A stretch of DNA of 44,936 nt from Bacteroidota bacterium (GCA_021845665.1 JAJZVO010000034.1:1-44936); one strand, 5' to 3'; positions 18,331 to 26,680 are shown, counted from the first letter of the stretch. Made by a program: numbers and translations. Notes: a model not told the origin generated them from the letters alone.

Positions 18331-18603
18331 ATGATGGAGATCTATCGATCTCTGGTCGGTCACCTGAGGAATCAGCACGAGGCGATCGCGAACATGATCG
18401 AAGGGCTGGAAGACACACGCGTGATGGGGCATCCGGAAACCGGAAAATGGACCATCCACGACAACATTACACACCTCGCATAATACCAGCCGATTTTCGC
18501 CGAGAGGATCAACGGGATACTCGGTCTGAAGGAACCGGTCTTCGGAGCGTACCGCTTTACGGTCCGTCCGCGGACGAGAGACAATGGTGACCGGATAGAG
18601 TGA
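18331..18603 (+). pseudogene. DinB-like protein, broken by an in-frame stop and 3' truncation
   Basis: From the ATG at 18331 the frame encodes 50 residues ending GKWTIHDNITHLA, then a TAA at 18481-18483. The same frame continues without a shift as YQPIFAERINGILG and PVFGAYR, stopping at 18601. The combination 'HPETGKWTIHDNITHLA-YQPIFAERI' is the usual first half of DinB/DUF664 four-helix proteins (His metal ligand in HDN.(A/T)HL). The family is normally about 160-170 residues, so roughly half is missing as well. A single base change could have made the TAA. It is judged a pseudogene unless the stop is a sequencing error. Confidence 0.65.
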
Positions 18604-18720
18604 ATGTTTCTCGGTCCTAATTTCCGTCGGACATTTCCGGAGGGATGCATCGTTGACTGAACGTTTCGTACCGATCCCTCGTCAGTATGATCAAAAAACC
18701 AGCGACCATGGAGAATCGAC

Positions 18721-19470
18721 ATGAACATTTCAGGCAACACGGTTCTGATCACCGGCGGCGCAACAGGAATCGGCTTGTCTATCGCCGAGGAGTTCGTCAA
18801 ATCAGGCAACGAAGTAATTATTTGCGGCCGAAGGGAAGAGAAGCTGAAGGAGGCGAAAGCAAAGCTCCCTCAGATTGCTACGCGAGTTTGTGACGTCTCC
18901 AGCATGAAAGGTCGGGAAGAGCTATTTGACTGGGTGATTTCCAAATTCAAAAACATAAACGTGCTTGTAAACAACGCCGGCGTTCAGCGGATGATCGATT
19001 TCAAGAAGGGGATCGATGAGCTCGCGCGGCACGAGAATGAAGTCGACATCAATTTTACTTCAACCATCCAGCTCTCCGCGTATTTCATTCCCTTGTTCAT
19101 GCAAAGGAAAGAGTCGGCAATAATCAACATCTCCTCGGGGCTCGCCTTCATCCCGCTCGCGATGATGCCTGTCTACTGTGCCACGAAGGCAGCGGTGCAC
19201 TCGTTCAGCGTCTCTCTGAGGCACCAGTTGAAGAACACACCGGTCAAGGTGTTCGAGGTGATACCGCCGACAGTGGACACCGAGCTGGACAAGGGAACTC
19301 GCGCGCAGCGGAATATGGCATACCGCGGAATTCCTCCCTCCGATGTTGCAGTTGCAACGATGAAGGCCCTGGCCAGCGACGAGTATGAGTGTGCGGTGGA
19401 ACAGGCGAAGATCCTGATGGAAGCCTCGCGCTTCAACTTCGCCGAACAATTTGGACGGATGAACCACTGA
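18721..19470 (+). CDS. Short-chain dehydrogenase/reductase, DltE-like
   Basis: The 249-residue classical SDR has the NAD(P)-binding TGGATGIG at residues 11-18, NNAG at 84-87, catalytic Ser138/139 in NISSG, and Tyr152-x3-Lys156 in VYCATK. The Arg at 37-38 after the second strand (CGRREEK) favours NADPH. It resembles the DltE/YvaG type of SDR, several of which lie in lipid or cell-wall settings, but the substrate cannot be read from sequence. The gene follows the DinB pseudogene and is not obviously in an operon. A soluble cytosolic enzyme is expected. Confidence 0.9.
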   Translation: MNISGNTVLITGGATGIGLSIAEEFVKSGNEVIICGRREEKLKEAKAKLPQIATRVCDVSSMKGREELFDWVISKFKNINVLVNNAGVQRMIDFKKGIDELARHENEVDINFTSTIQLSAYFIPLFMQRKESAIINISSGLAFIPLAMMPVYCATKAAVHSFSVSLRHQLKNTPVKVFEVIPPTVDTELDKGTRAQRNMAYRGIPPSDVAVATMKALASDEYECAVEQAKILMEASRFNFAEQFGRMNH

Positions 19471-19634
19471 CGGGGTAGTAGAGGTTGAACTGGGCTGCTT
19501 TCATGATGAACCACAAATTGACTCTGTTGAAGTAATATGGTTTGATGAATCTGTTGTCTTGATGCATTAGATTCCCTCTATTGCTGCCAGGTTACCATGG
19601 CGGCGTTCAAGACAGATTCGACAGGAGGCTTCAA

Positions 19635-20060
19635 ATGGGCGAGATCGTTGCGCGTTGCGGGTTCAGGTGCGATGAATGCGGCGCTTACGCGGGGAACAAT
19701 CACTCACAGGAGGACGGTATACGCATTGCGGAAGCGTGGACGAAGTACTTCGGGCTGAACTTTCCTCCCGAGAAGCTGCGCTGCATTGGTTGTTGGGGAG
19801 ATGCGTGCACCGGAAGCGAGCTTCCTGATCCGTCATGTCCAATCCGGGCCTGTGTCATGGAGAGAGGCATGAACACCTGCGCTGACTGCTTTGACTATCC
19901 GTGCGAGAAAATGGAAACACGAATGAAAGATATCGAGGAAGTCATCCTGCGGTTCAAAGACAGGATAACGCATGCGGAGTACGATGCCTACATTGCGCCG
20001 TACGATTCGCGGAAGACGTTGAATGAGATTCGGGACCGCCGGGTAGACAGAATAGACTAA
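19635..20060 (+). CDS. DUF3795 cysteine-rich protein
   Basis: The 141-residue product starts at ATG 19635 (MGEIVARCGFRCDECGAYAG). Twelve or more cysteines occur in pairs: CGFRCDECG, CIGCWGDAC, CPIRACVMERGMNTCADCFDYPC. This is the arrangement of DUF3795, a family thought to bind metal (zinc or an iron-sulfur cluster) and of unknown function. The C-terminal third is helical and lacks cysteines. A longer frame begins at 19581, but its extra residues do not resemble the family. It is a single gene upstream of the NgoMIV-like restriction system, with no reason to link the two. Confidence 0.85.
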   Translation: MGEIVARCGFRCDECGAYAGNNHSQEDGIRIAEAWTKYFGLNFPPEKLRCIGCWGDACTGSELPDPSCPIRACVMERGMNTCADCFDYPCEKMETRMKDIEEVILRFKDRITHAEYDAYIAPYDSRKTLNEIRDRRVDRID

Positions 20061-20159
20061 ACCACGGTCTCATGCTTTGGAATTTCTCTGAGTCGTCAAG
20101 GGAGTGTCACGTTGAAATCATCTGATGTCTTGCGTATTATGTGATACGAAAATTCCCTG

Positions 20160-21536
20160 ATGGAAAAACGCCGGCTCAACCGAAGCAGACATCCCAGAGT
20201 GTCAGAGCTCAAGACCGATTTTATAGTCGATCCGCTCTTGACACGGGCAGTTGGTGGTGAAGTATTAGGAAAGCTTAAAGCTCTCCTCTCTGAGGATTTG
20301 GGATTCCACGGTGCCGCTGTCAATAACGGCAGACACAATTTTCATTCCTTCCCCGCGAAGTTTCCCCCGCAGTTGTCGCGCCTGTTTATCGAGAATCTGA
20401 CTTCACCTGGCGATCTCGTCTTGGATCCGATGGCAGGATCCGGAACTACAATTGTGGAAGCCATGTCAACAGGCAGGACAGGACTAGGATTTGATATCGA
20501 TCCGCTGGCTTTACTCATAAGCAAGGTCAAAATCACACTTCTTGACCCGATTGCGGTGGAGCGTCAGGCTCACAGGGTGGCACAGGAGGCTGAACTTTCT
20601 CTTTTGCACTCATCAAAAATAGAGAAAGAGCTCAAGGATAGGTTCGACGAGCAGACAAAGGCATTCATAGACTACTGGTTCAGCGGTGAAACGCAGATCG
20701 AACTGATGGGTCTCCTTCTACAAATCGAGAAAGTCAGAGATCCGGATATCAGAGATTTCCTGAAGCTTACGCTCTCTGCAATTATCGTGACAAAATCCGG
20801 TGGTGTCTCACTTGCCTGGGACCTGGGCCATACTCGTCCGCATAAGCTTAATCAAGGCAAGACCAAGAAATACAAGGCGGCGATTCCTGAATTTGAGAAA
20901 CGGGCAGCCAGGAACATCTCGAGCCTTATCAAGAATGCCGAGTCAGCAAAAAGGAGCCGTGTTCAGTTTGGGAACGCAGAGGATCTGCCTCTCGAAGATG
21001 AAAGTGTCGATTTGATTGTTACATCACCCCCGTACGCTTCGAATGCCATAGATTACATGCGAGCGCATAAGTTTTCACTCGTGTGGCTCGGCATGGAAGT
21101 AAACCATCTGACCGAGCTTAGAAGCAAGTATATCGGGAGTGACAAAGTAACAGGATATGAGTTCGAATCTCTCCCGTCGCTCACAGAGAAGGTCATTTCG
21201 AGAATCTCCGCTCTCGATCCCAGAAAAGGAATGGTGCTCCGCAGGTATTTTTCGGAAATGACACGGGTGCTTAAAGAGATGCGGAGGCTACTTAAGCCGG
21301 GAAAGGTTGCCATCGTCGTTGTCGGCTCTTCTGTGATGCGCGGGATTGATACGGAGACCGACAGATGTCTTGTGGAAATTGGAGACTCGCTGAAGTTTCC
21401 TTGCGCCGGAATAGGAATCCGATTGCTCGACCGCGACAGACGCATGATGCCTACGAGCACAAAGAGCCGCACCGATTCACAAATAGAAAACCGGATGCAT
21501 CGGGAGTTTGTCCTCGCTTTTGTGAGACCAAAATGA
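20160..21536 (+). CDS. DNA methyltransferase of the NgoMIV-like system, N4-cytosine/N6-adenine type
   Basis: The 458-residue protein has the SAM-binding motif LDPMAGSGTTIVEA at residues 88-101, preceded by HNFHSFPAKFPPQL, and the catalytic TSPPY near 288 in VDLIVTSPPYASNAIDYMRAHK. SPPY marks an exocyclic-amino (N4-cytosine or N6-adenine) methyltransferase, and the S in SPPY slightly favours N4-cytosine. It should protect the sites cut by the adjacent endonuclease, whose start lies 13 bp downstream. Oddly, the characterised partner of NgoMIV is a C5-cytosine enzyme, so this pairing differs from the prototype. The start at 20160 is the first ATG. Rare short inverted repeats just upstream are not convincing operators. 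Confidence 0.9.
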   Translation: MEKRRLNRSRHPRVSELKTDFIVDPLLTRAVGGEVLGKLKALLSEDLGFHGAAVNNGRHNFHSFPAKFPPQLSRLFIENLTSPGDLVLDPMAGSGTTIVEAMSTGRTGLGFDIDPLALLISKVKITLLDPIAVERQAHRVAQEAELSLLHSSKIEKELKDRFDEQTKAFIDYWFSGETQIELMGLLLQIEKVRDPDIRDFLKLTLSAIIVTKSGGVSLAWDLGHTRPHKLNQGKTKKYKAAIPEFEKRAARNISSLIKNAESAKRSRVQFGNAEDLPLEDESVDLIVTSPPYASNAIDYMRAHKFSLVWLGMEVNHLTELRSKYIGSDKVTGYEFESLPSLTEKVISRISALDPRKGMVLRRYFSEMTRVLKEMRRLLKPGKVAIVVVGSSVMRGIDTETDRCLVEIGDSLKFPCAGIGIRLLDRDRRMMPTSTKSRTDSQIENRMHREFVLAFVRPK

Positions 21537-21549
21537 AAGGACGGGGTCG

Positions 21550-22407
21550 GTGAGTAAAATTGAGGATATGCGGCATCAGTATCAACGGAGAGTATCGGCA
21601 TCGCTCATTTATATGAAGCAGGGCAACATACCAAGCATGGCCGATGTAGGCAGCAAAGGGAGTACGAATATCTCCAAACACTTGGTCAAGACGCTTGGCT
21701 TCAAAATGAGAAAGAGTGCGACCGAGGGGCAGACAGCGGGAAAAGGATTTGAAGATTTAACAAGGGATTTTCTTCAAGAGGTCTTCGAATACTTGCAGAA
21801 CTTGCGACCGGGGAAATGGAGATTCTCTGTTCACGAGGAGATTTCCGCGTTTACCCAGTACAAGCATCTGGGGGAACTTACCCAGATTCTGAAGAGTGGG
21901 GTCCAGAAAGATATGCGGACAAACTTGAAGAGTCTGCTCGGCGATTATCTTGTCACACCTGACATCGTGATTTTGCGAGAGCCACTTGCTGATAGCGAAC
22001 TAGACCATAGCGGAGGATTGCTGGATGGAAGCAGATACCCGCAACACACTCCACTTAGAAAGAAAAATAGCGAGAGCGAACTTCTGCACGCGAGCATTTC
22101 ATGTAAATGGACCATCAGAAGCGACAGGGCGCAAAATGCCAGAACGGAAGCTCTCAACCTCATAAGAAACCGGAAAGGCAACACTCCTCACATCGCAGTT
22201 GTGACCGCTGAGCCCCTTCCGAGCAGAATCGCTTCGGTAGCTCTTGGAACTGGCGACATAGACTGCGTCTACCACTTTGCCCTCCCCGAGTTGCAGACTG
22301 CGGTGCGAGAGGTTGGAAATGAGACAGAACAGGAGCAGTTGGAGATGATGATAAACGGACGCAGACTGCGCGACATCGTTGACCTCCCGTTCGATTTGGC
22401 TATCTGA
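21550..22407 (+). CDS. NgoMIV-like type II restriction endonuclease
   Basis: The 285-residue protein matches the NgoMIV family in length and across its core, especially LLHASISCKWTIRSDRAQNA, then LNLIRNRKGNTPHI, VVTAEPLPSRI and LGTGDIDCVYHFAL. Catalytic residues of the PD-(D/E)XK-type site can be placed: E68 (GFEDL), D138 (TPDIVI), and S184-C185-K186 (SCK). The adjacent RSDR segment contributes to recognition in NgoMIV, which cuts GCCGGC as a tetramer. Recognition of GCCGGC or a close relative is inferred. The start is GTG at 21550, 13 bp after the methyltransferase stop, so the two are one operon. GCCGGC sites occur in the window and are not avoided. Confidence 0.92.
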   Translation: MSKIEDMRHQYQRRVSASLIYMKQGNIPSMADVGSKGSTNISKHLVKTLGFKMRKSATEGQTAGKGFEDLTRDFLQEVFEYLQNLRPGKWRFSVHEEISAFTQYKHLGELTQILKSGVQKDMRTNLKSLLGDYLVTPDIVILREPLADSELDHSGGLLDGSRYPQHTPLRKKNSESELLHASISCKWTIRSDRAQNARTEALNLIRNRKGNTPHIAVVTAEPLPSRIASVALGTGDIDCVYHFALPELQTAVREVGNETEQEQLEMMINGRRLRDIVDLPFDLAI

Positions 22408-22606
22408 GGTTCGGTCCGCAGGGGGCCGGGTACACATCGCGGTCTGTGGCGGCGCATTCTTGTAGGATAAGGGAGCCAGCCGTTGAGGTCCTTTGTTGTA
22501 TTACTGTTCTAACGTGATCCAGTACCGAAAAATCACCCTGTCCGCAGTTTCCTCACCGTATACATCGACAGTTATGTGCAGATCCGGCCCGCCGAACGAA
22601 ATGCCT

Positions 22607-23044
22607 TCAGCCCTTCATAAGGTCTTTGAGCTTTGCGAAGAGCGAATGCGACTGCAGATGCCGGACTGTCGATTGCCAATGAGCCTCTGCGTCGAACTTC
22701 CGCTTCTCATCGCGCTTCCGCTCTTTCATCAACTCGAGAATGCGGTCGTCCTCACCGGCATCGAGCCAGAACCCGTGCTTGTTCTCGCAATATTCGAGAA
22801 CCAGATCGTACATCCTGTAATCGAACTGCTTTAAGTTTGAATTGCAAGCCGGGCAGTAGAATTTCGACGGCGTGCTCGAGAGCATCAGCGATCCTTTTTC
22901 TTCCTCGTCGCTGAACGCTTCGTTCTCAAGCTCATCCAGTTCGCTCATGGTGAACCACATCCCGTGATCGTTCGAACAGCTCTGGACCGCAATTCCGTGA
23001 CGAAGCTGATCCGTCATCTCCGCTCCACACTCGGGGCATCTCAT
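22607..23044 (-). CDS. Zinc-ribbon protein with two zf-TFIIB-like domains
   Basis: The ATG at 23044 gives 145 residues starting MRCPECGAEM. Two similar zinc ribbons are visible. The first is MRCPECG..(x17)..SCSNDHGMWFTMSELDEL, and the second YCPACNS..(x18)..YCENKHGFWLDAGEDDRILEL. This CPxC...C(x)3-HG(M/F)W(F/L) layout is that of zf-TFIIB (TFIIB-type zinc finger) proteins, common small bacterial proteins of unknown role. The C-terminal 40 residues are a charged helix (MKERKRDEKRKFDAEAH). It is convergent with the restriction endonuclease gene. No further function is assigned. Confidence 0.85.
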   Translation of the reverse strand: MRCPECGAEMTDQLRHGIAVQSCSNDHGMWFTMSELDELENEAFSDEEEKGSLMLSSTPSKFYCPACNSNLKQFDYRMYDLVLEYCENKHGFWLDAGEDDRILELMKERKRDEKRKFDAEAHWQSTVRHLQSHSLFAKLKDLMKG

Positions 23045-23164
23045 AGGAATCCTCTTTTCTAATGGTGTTGTACTGAAAAAGCTAATCGCGGTCTCGATAA
23101 AAGACAAGGAAGACATTCAGGCCGGATTGCATTGAGATGGTTGCACGTGAATAGAACGGAAATC

Positions 23165-24445
23165 CTAAGCAGAGTCATGTCCTTTTCGGGTTATTTTTCC
23201 ACTGAGCAGTCTTTTCTCGGAATCGGACCTTGTGAGTCTCAATGCCGTTTCGAACTCAATGTCGGCTTGACCGGTCTTGCCGAGGCGTGAATATATCTCG
23301 CCCAGGAGGCTATGGTACAGGTAATATGCATCGAGTCTCTTTTTGTCCGGGATGGTACCCAATGCCGAGAGCGCCTCTGCCGGCCCGAGTACGCGCATCA
23401 CGGCTACTGCGCGATTCAACGAGTAAACCGGCGACGGGTAGTCCCGGCAGAGCCATTCATAGAGCTCAAGGATCCGCTCCCAGTTTGTTGTCTCATATGT
23501 TTTCGCAGTGCAGTGCTCGAACGCAATAGCTGCTTCGATGTGATACCTGCTCACAGAATCCCCGGAGGCAGCTTTTGCCATGTAGTCATTTCCGAGAGCG
23601 ATGAGCTCCGAATTCCATTTGCTCCTGTCCTGGTACTGAAGGAGTACGATGTCCCCCGCAGGCGAGACCCGCGTCGAATTACGCGAAGAGTGGAAACACA
23701 TAAGCGCCATAAGGGCGAATGTGTCCGGGATCTCAGTGAGCGGATTCTCACCGAGCATTTTGCAGAGCAACATCGCCTCTTCCATCAGGTCCTCTCTTAT
23801 CAGCGTGTCGGAATCGGTGGAATTATAACCCTCGTTGAAGAGAAGATAGATCGAATTGAGTACCGCGTCGGTCCTCGTTTCGAGCTCGGTGGAAGGAGGC
23901 AGCGCAAAATTTATTTTGTTCTCCCGGAAGAACTGTTTGGTCCTGTACAGCCTCTTCGAGATCGTGTCTTCGGAAGTCACAAACGCCCTGGCAATTTCCC
24001 TCGTACTGAAGCCGCAGAGAGTCTTGAGTATGAGTGTGACCTGGTTTTCTTCAGGGATGCCTGGATGACAGCACGCGAACATCATCTTGAGCATGTCGTC
24101 TTTGATGAGATCTTCATCCCAGGTTTCCTCGAGCCTTTCCTGGAAAGACGCTCCCGGATCGGGAATGGAATTATCTTCGGGCCCGGTGAAATGAACCGAC
24201 TTCGCGTCGCGCCTGAGTATGTCGATGGCCTTGTTCCTGGCGGCCCGGTAAAGCCAGGCGGAAGGGTTATCGGGTATGCCTCTAACGGGCCAGACCTGCG
24301 CGGCCTGGAGGAGCGCATCCTGTACCACGTCCTCGACGAGCCCGAGATTGTCGGTACCGAAAGTCCGGGTCAGAACGGAAACCATCTTTCCCGCTTCATG
24401 ACGGAAAAGATGATCGACCAGCTTGTCTACGTTATGACGGTTCAA
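23165..24445 (-). CDS. ECF42-type RNA polymerase sigma factor with C-terminal TPR-like extension
   Basis: The N-terminal half holds sigma region 2 (HLFRHEAGKMVSVLTRTFG, AEDVVQDALLQA-like DVVQDALLQAAQVWPVRG, PSAWLYRAARNKAIDILRR) and sigma region 4 (LKTLCGFSTREIARAFVTSEDTISKRLYRTK). The C-terminal about 220 residues carry the DUF6596/TPR-like domain (LNSIYLLFNEGYNS, AAIAFEHC, VYSLNRAVAV, YYLYHSLLGEIYSRLG) that defines ECF42. These sigma factors typically control DGPF/YCII proteins, and one lies 1.9 kb upstream on the same strand. The TTG at 24445 fits the family start. An in-frame ATG at 24508 adds 21 residues encoded by a dispersed repeat and looks less likely. No anti-sigma factor is visible, as expected for this group. 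Confidence 0.9.
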   Translation of the reverse strand: MNRHNVDKLVDHLFRHEAGKMVSVLTRTFGTDNLGLVEDVVQDALLQAAQVWPVRGIPDNPSAWLYRAARNKAIDILRRDAKSVHFTGPEDNSIPDPGASFQERLEETWDEDLIKDDMLKMMFACCHPGIPEENQVTLILKTLCGFSTREIARAFVTSEDTISKRLYRTKQFFRENKINFALPPSTELETRTDAVLNSIYLLFNEGYNSTDSDTLIREDLMEEAMLLCKMLGENPLTEIPDTFALMALMCFHSSRNSTRVSPAGDIVLLQYQDRSKWNSELIALGNDYMAKAASGDSVSRYHIEAAIAFEHCTAKTYETTNWERILELYEWLCRDYPSPVYSLNRAVAVMRVLGPAEALSALGTIPDKKRLDAYYLYHSLLGEIYSRLGKTGQADIEFETALRLTRSDSEKRLLSGKITRKGHDSA

Positions 24446-24474
24446 CGAATGCCGCTTCTGCTCTCGCGGTTGAA

Positions 24475-24650
24475 GAAGCTCCAAGCGCCAAACTCCAAAC
24501 AACTTCAAAAGAACTAAGCACCAACTCAGAAAAACATGCGGATTGTTGTTTAGTTGTTTTGTTTTTGGTTATTGTCCCGTCAAAGGATTTGTATGTCGGG
24601 ATGCCGCTCCGCGGCGTTTGGAGATTGTGAGTTGCAACTTGGAATTTACC
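24475..24650. repeat. Wordy inverted repeat, copy 1 (CAAGCTCCAA type)
   Basis: The left arm contains GAAGCTCCAAGCGCCAAACT and CCAAACAACTTC. The right arm contains TTTGGAGATTGTGAGTTG and CAACTTGGAATTTACCAGT, with a T/G-rich centre (GTTTTGTTTTTGG). The arms are imperfect inverted copies of a CTCCAA/TTGGAG word pattern also seen at 26176-26310 and 37914-37980. The 307-bp gap 24509-24815 shows no gene besides this element. Confidence 0.6.
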
Positions 24651-24815
24651 AGTCATCAGATTACGCCTGAACCCGGGCCGTGCAGATCATCTCAGATTTC
24701 GCTGACTTTGCCTCCCTTGCCTTCGGCATGTCGATGACCGCTACGGCAAGCATCATTAGTTTATTGCTTACCTGCATACAGAGAAATCCTCCGCTATCTT
24801 AATCGTACATTCGCT

Positions 24816-25241
24816 CTATCGCTCGCGCTTTTTTGATTTGTTTATCCTCACGGCATCAAGAACGAGTGCCTTCAGCGCTCCCTCATCGACAGCGTCATCT
24901 TCATGGAAGTCGATTGCGCGGACCGTGTTGCTATCCAGGCGCGTATTGAAGAGCTTCATCGGATCTTTCATCTGAGCCCCTTTGGGGAATGTCAGTCTCA
25001 CCGCGTTCTTCAGCGTATCGGCTATGCAGAGTATTCCATCGTGAGACCAGACGGGCACCCCCGATGGCTTGGAGGGCTTTTTCCATTTCACTTCTTCGAC
25101 AAGCTCTGCGTCCGCTTTCCTGATTACGGCGCGCAGCCGTGCGAGCATCTTGCCGCGCCAGTCGCCCGGCTCCTTGCTTATCTCACCTATCTGTTGAGAC
25201 GGTGGTTTCTCTTTGGGGGAAGAATTAGCAATGGTTTTCAA
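24816..25241 (-). CDS. DUF1801-family protein
   Basis: About 141 residues from a TTG at 25241 (preceded by AAAGAGGT). An ATG further up would run through the preceding gene in another frame and is unlikely. Core motifs are WRGKMLARLRAVIRKADAELVEEVKWKKPSKPSGVPVWSHDGILC, then LKNAVRLTFPKGAQMKDP and FNTRLDSNTVRAIDFHE, typical of DUF1801 (the YdhG/frataxin-like fold family). The function of most members is unknown; some have been linked to intracellular iron handling. It is downstream of a DoxX-like gene by 19 bp and belongs to the run of small proteins near the ECF42 factor. The start is uncertain. Confidence 0.75.
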   Translation of the reverse strand: MKTIANSSPKEKPPSQQIGEISKEPGDWRGKMLARLRAVIRKADAELVEEVKWKKPSKPSGVPVWSHDGILCIADTLKNAVRLTFPKGAQMKDPMKLFNTRLDSNTVRAIDFHEDDAVDEGALKALVLDAVRINKSKKRER

Positions 25242-25260
25242 TTTCGGCTTACCTCTTTCT

Positions 25261-25620
25261 TCACGACTTTGAATCCGGCCATCCCTTATACGCCACGAAC
25301 GCAGCCAAAATGGCGGGGATGACGCCCCAGAGCATGCCGGGAAAGCCGGCGTATTGTGAGTAAAGCGCAATGCCCAATAGAGAAAGTACCGCCAGGCAGG
25401 CAGCCGCGATGGAGTTTGGCTTACGAAACTTCCTCCCGGGCAGGACCATACCGAGCGCGAGCAGGATCTGCAGTGCGCCGAGTGTTATCCAGGCAGGCCT
25501 TGGCAGCGCGTTCAAAGCCGACTCGGTGGCGACTTTCTGATAGTTATTGACGACGAAGAAACCGCCTATGATATTCCAAAGGGCTAACAGGATTTGAAGG
25601 ACCCATAGCAAAATGTTCAT
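25261..25620 (-). CDS. DoxX-like four-helix membrane protein
   Basis: 119 residues with four membrane helices: LLWVLQILLALWNIIGGFFV, WITLGALQILLALGMVLPG, IAAACLAVLSLLGIALYSQY and GMLWGVIPAILAAFVAYKGW. Length, helix spacing and the N-terminal 'LLWVLQILLALW' resemble the DoxX-like family of small inner-membrane proteins, often found in ECF-sigma or stress-related gene groups. No catalytic residues are evident. It starts 10 bp after the stop of the upstream DUF1801-type gene and ends 19 bp before the next one, so these three genes are probably co-transcribed. Confidence 0.75.
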   Translation of the reverse strand: MNILLWVLQILLALWNIIGGFFVVNNYQKVATESALNALPRPAWITLGALQILLALGMVLPGRKFRKPNSIAAACLAVLSLLGIALYSQYAGFPGMLWGVIPAILAAFVAYKGWPDSKS

Positions 25621-25630
25621 GAGTTCTCTC

Positions 25631-26128
25631 CTACCGCCGACCTGCCGGCAGGCAGGCTTTCTTCACGAGCTCGGCAATCCTTGCCTCGTCGTCGTCGGTC
25701 AACTTCGTCAGCGCGTAGGAGGTGGGCCACATTGCGCCTTCATCGAGGTTCGCCGCGCCGCTGAAACCGAAGGTCGCGTACCTCGCTTTGAACTTGGCTG
25801 CGTCTTGAAAGAAGCAGACGACCGTGCCGTCCTTGTTGGCGTACGCAGGCATCCCGTACCAGGTTTTCGGCATGAGGTCAGGCGCGGCGGTCGTGACGAT
25901 TTCATGGATCCGCCTGGCCAGGGCGTGATCCGAACCCTTCATCTGGGCGATCTTCGCGAGCACTGCTTTTTCCCCCGCCGCCCTGTCCATGTTGATGCGC
26001 TCTTCCGCCTTTCGCTCTTTGGCGATCTCCCTCATCGCGGCCTTTTCCTCGTCCGTCCATACGTTGGGTGTCTTGCTTTTCGAAGTCGCGCTCTTAGTGG
26101 ACTTCAGCGTTTGTTTCTTTGGACTCAT
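25631..26128 (-). CDS. DUF1801/YdhG-like protein with Lys-rich N-terminus
   Basis: 165 residues. The first about 25 are Lys/Ser/Thr-rich (SPKKQTLKSTKSATSKSKTP) and probably disordered. A charged helix (TDEEKAAMREIAKERKAEE) follows, then a DUF1801-type core: PDLMPKTWYGMPAYANKDGTVVCFFQ, KARYATFGFSG and EGAMWPTSYAL, and the C-terminal helix DEARIAELVKKA. The last residues CLPAGRR are encoded by a GC palindrome repeat (25640-25657) that seems to have replaced the native C-terminus. A ribosome site AAGGAGAT lies 6 bases before the ATG. The function is unknown. Confidence 0.85.
   Translation of the reverse strand: MSPKKQTLKSTKSATSKSKTPNVWTDEEKAAMREIAKERKAEERINMDRAAGEKAVLAKIAQMKGSDHALARRIHEIVTTAAPDLMPKTWYGMPAYANKDGTVVCFFQDAAKFKARYATFGFSGAANLDEGAMWPTSYALTKLTDDDEARIAELVKKACLPAGRR
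25640..25657. repeat. GC-rich palindromic repeat encoding a CLPAGR tail
   Basis: ACCTGCCGGCAGGCAGGC contains the palindrome CCTGCCGGCAGG with the GCCGGC core. This kind of element is widely dispersed in environmental genomes and often yields CLPAGR-like C-termini. Its core equals the NgoMIV recognition sequence. Confidence 0.6.
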
Positions 26129-26175
26129 ATAAATCTCCTTATGGTAAAAGTGTCATCTAAACCACACGGGCTTAA

Positions 26176-26310
26176 CTTCTCAAGCTCCAACTCACAAGCT
26201 CCAAGGAAAAGCTAAAACCAAAACAGCCAACCAACAAGGATCCTTTCTCGTTGAAGCTTGGTTTCTTGGTGGTTGCTTGGAGCTTGTTGATTGGAACTTG
26301 GAATTTGCTA
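26176..26310. repeat. Wordy inverted repeat, copy 2 (CAAGCTCCAA type)
   Basis: The left arm is TTCTCAAGCTCCAACTCACA and AGCTCCAAGG. The right arm is GGTTGCTTGGAGCTTGTTGA and TTGGAACTTGGAATTTGCTAGT. The right end is nearly the same as copy 1 (AACTTGGAATTT(A/G)C(C/T)AGT). It provides the stop codon of the DGPF gene and fills the 178-bp gap. Confidence 0.6.
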
Positions 26311-26646
26311 GTAGGTCATAACCTCCCGAACCTCGACGCTGCCGTCGTGGTCGAGTATCGGACAGGCTTTGGCGAACTCGACCGCTTCCGCGAGATCGCG
26401 CGCCTTGATGACGCAGAAGCTGGCGACGACTTCCTTTCCTTCGGCAAAGGGTCCGTCGTTGACCTGTTTCTTCGATCCGTTGACCACCTTGCCGTTCGAT
26501 GTGAGGCGCTGGCCGGGAGTCAGCCTTCCTTCTTTCAGGAGCTTCTCCATCCACTTCTGCCATTTCATCGCTTCCTTCTGAAATTCTTCCGGGGAAGCTT
26601 TCCTGTCATCGAAGGCCCCTCTGAACAGGAGCATGTAGTCTTTCAT
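26308..26646 (-). CDS. DGPF-domain (YCII-related) protein
   Basis: The 112-residue single-domain protein MKDYMLLFRGAFDDRKASPEEF... contains the diagnostic NDGPFAEGKEVVASF motif (residues about 64-78) and ends GSVEVREVM. YCII/DGPF proteins have a dimeric alpha-beta barrel fold and unknown biochemical activity. DGPF genes are the hallmark neighbours and targets of ECF42 sigma factors, and an ECF42 gene lies downstream on the same strand. A candidate ECF42-type promoter is seen upstream (26681-26707). A ribosome site GGAGGAA lies 4 bases before the ATG. The assignment to the family is strong. The regulatory link is inferred. Confidence 0.92.
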   Translation of the reverse strand: MKDYMLLFRGAFDDRKASPEEFQKEAMKWQKWMEKLLKEGRLTPGQRLTSNGKVVNGSKKQVNDGPFAEGKEVVASFCVIKARDLAEAVEFAKACPILDHDGSVEVREVMTY

Positions 26647-26680
26647 AATTCCTCCATCTGTTTTCGTATGTTATAATGAT

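Noticed and set aside
23312-24517. A 401-codon open frame on the plus strand opposite the ECF42 gene
   Set aside because: It mirrors the sigma factor gene, the product is rich in Arg/Pro/Glu without domain features, and the ECF42 frame has complete sigma-2 and sigma-4 motifs.
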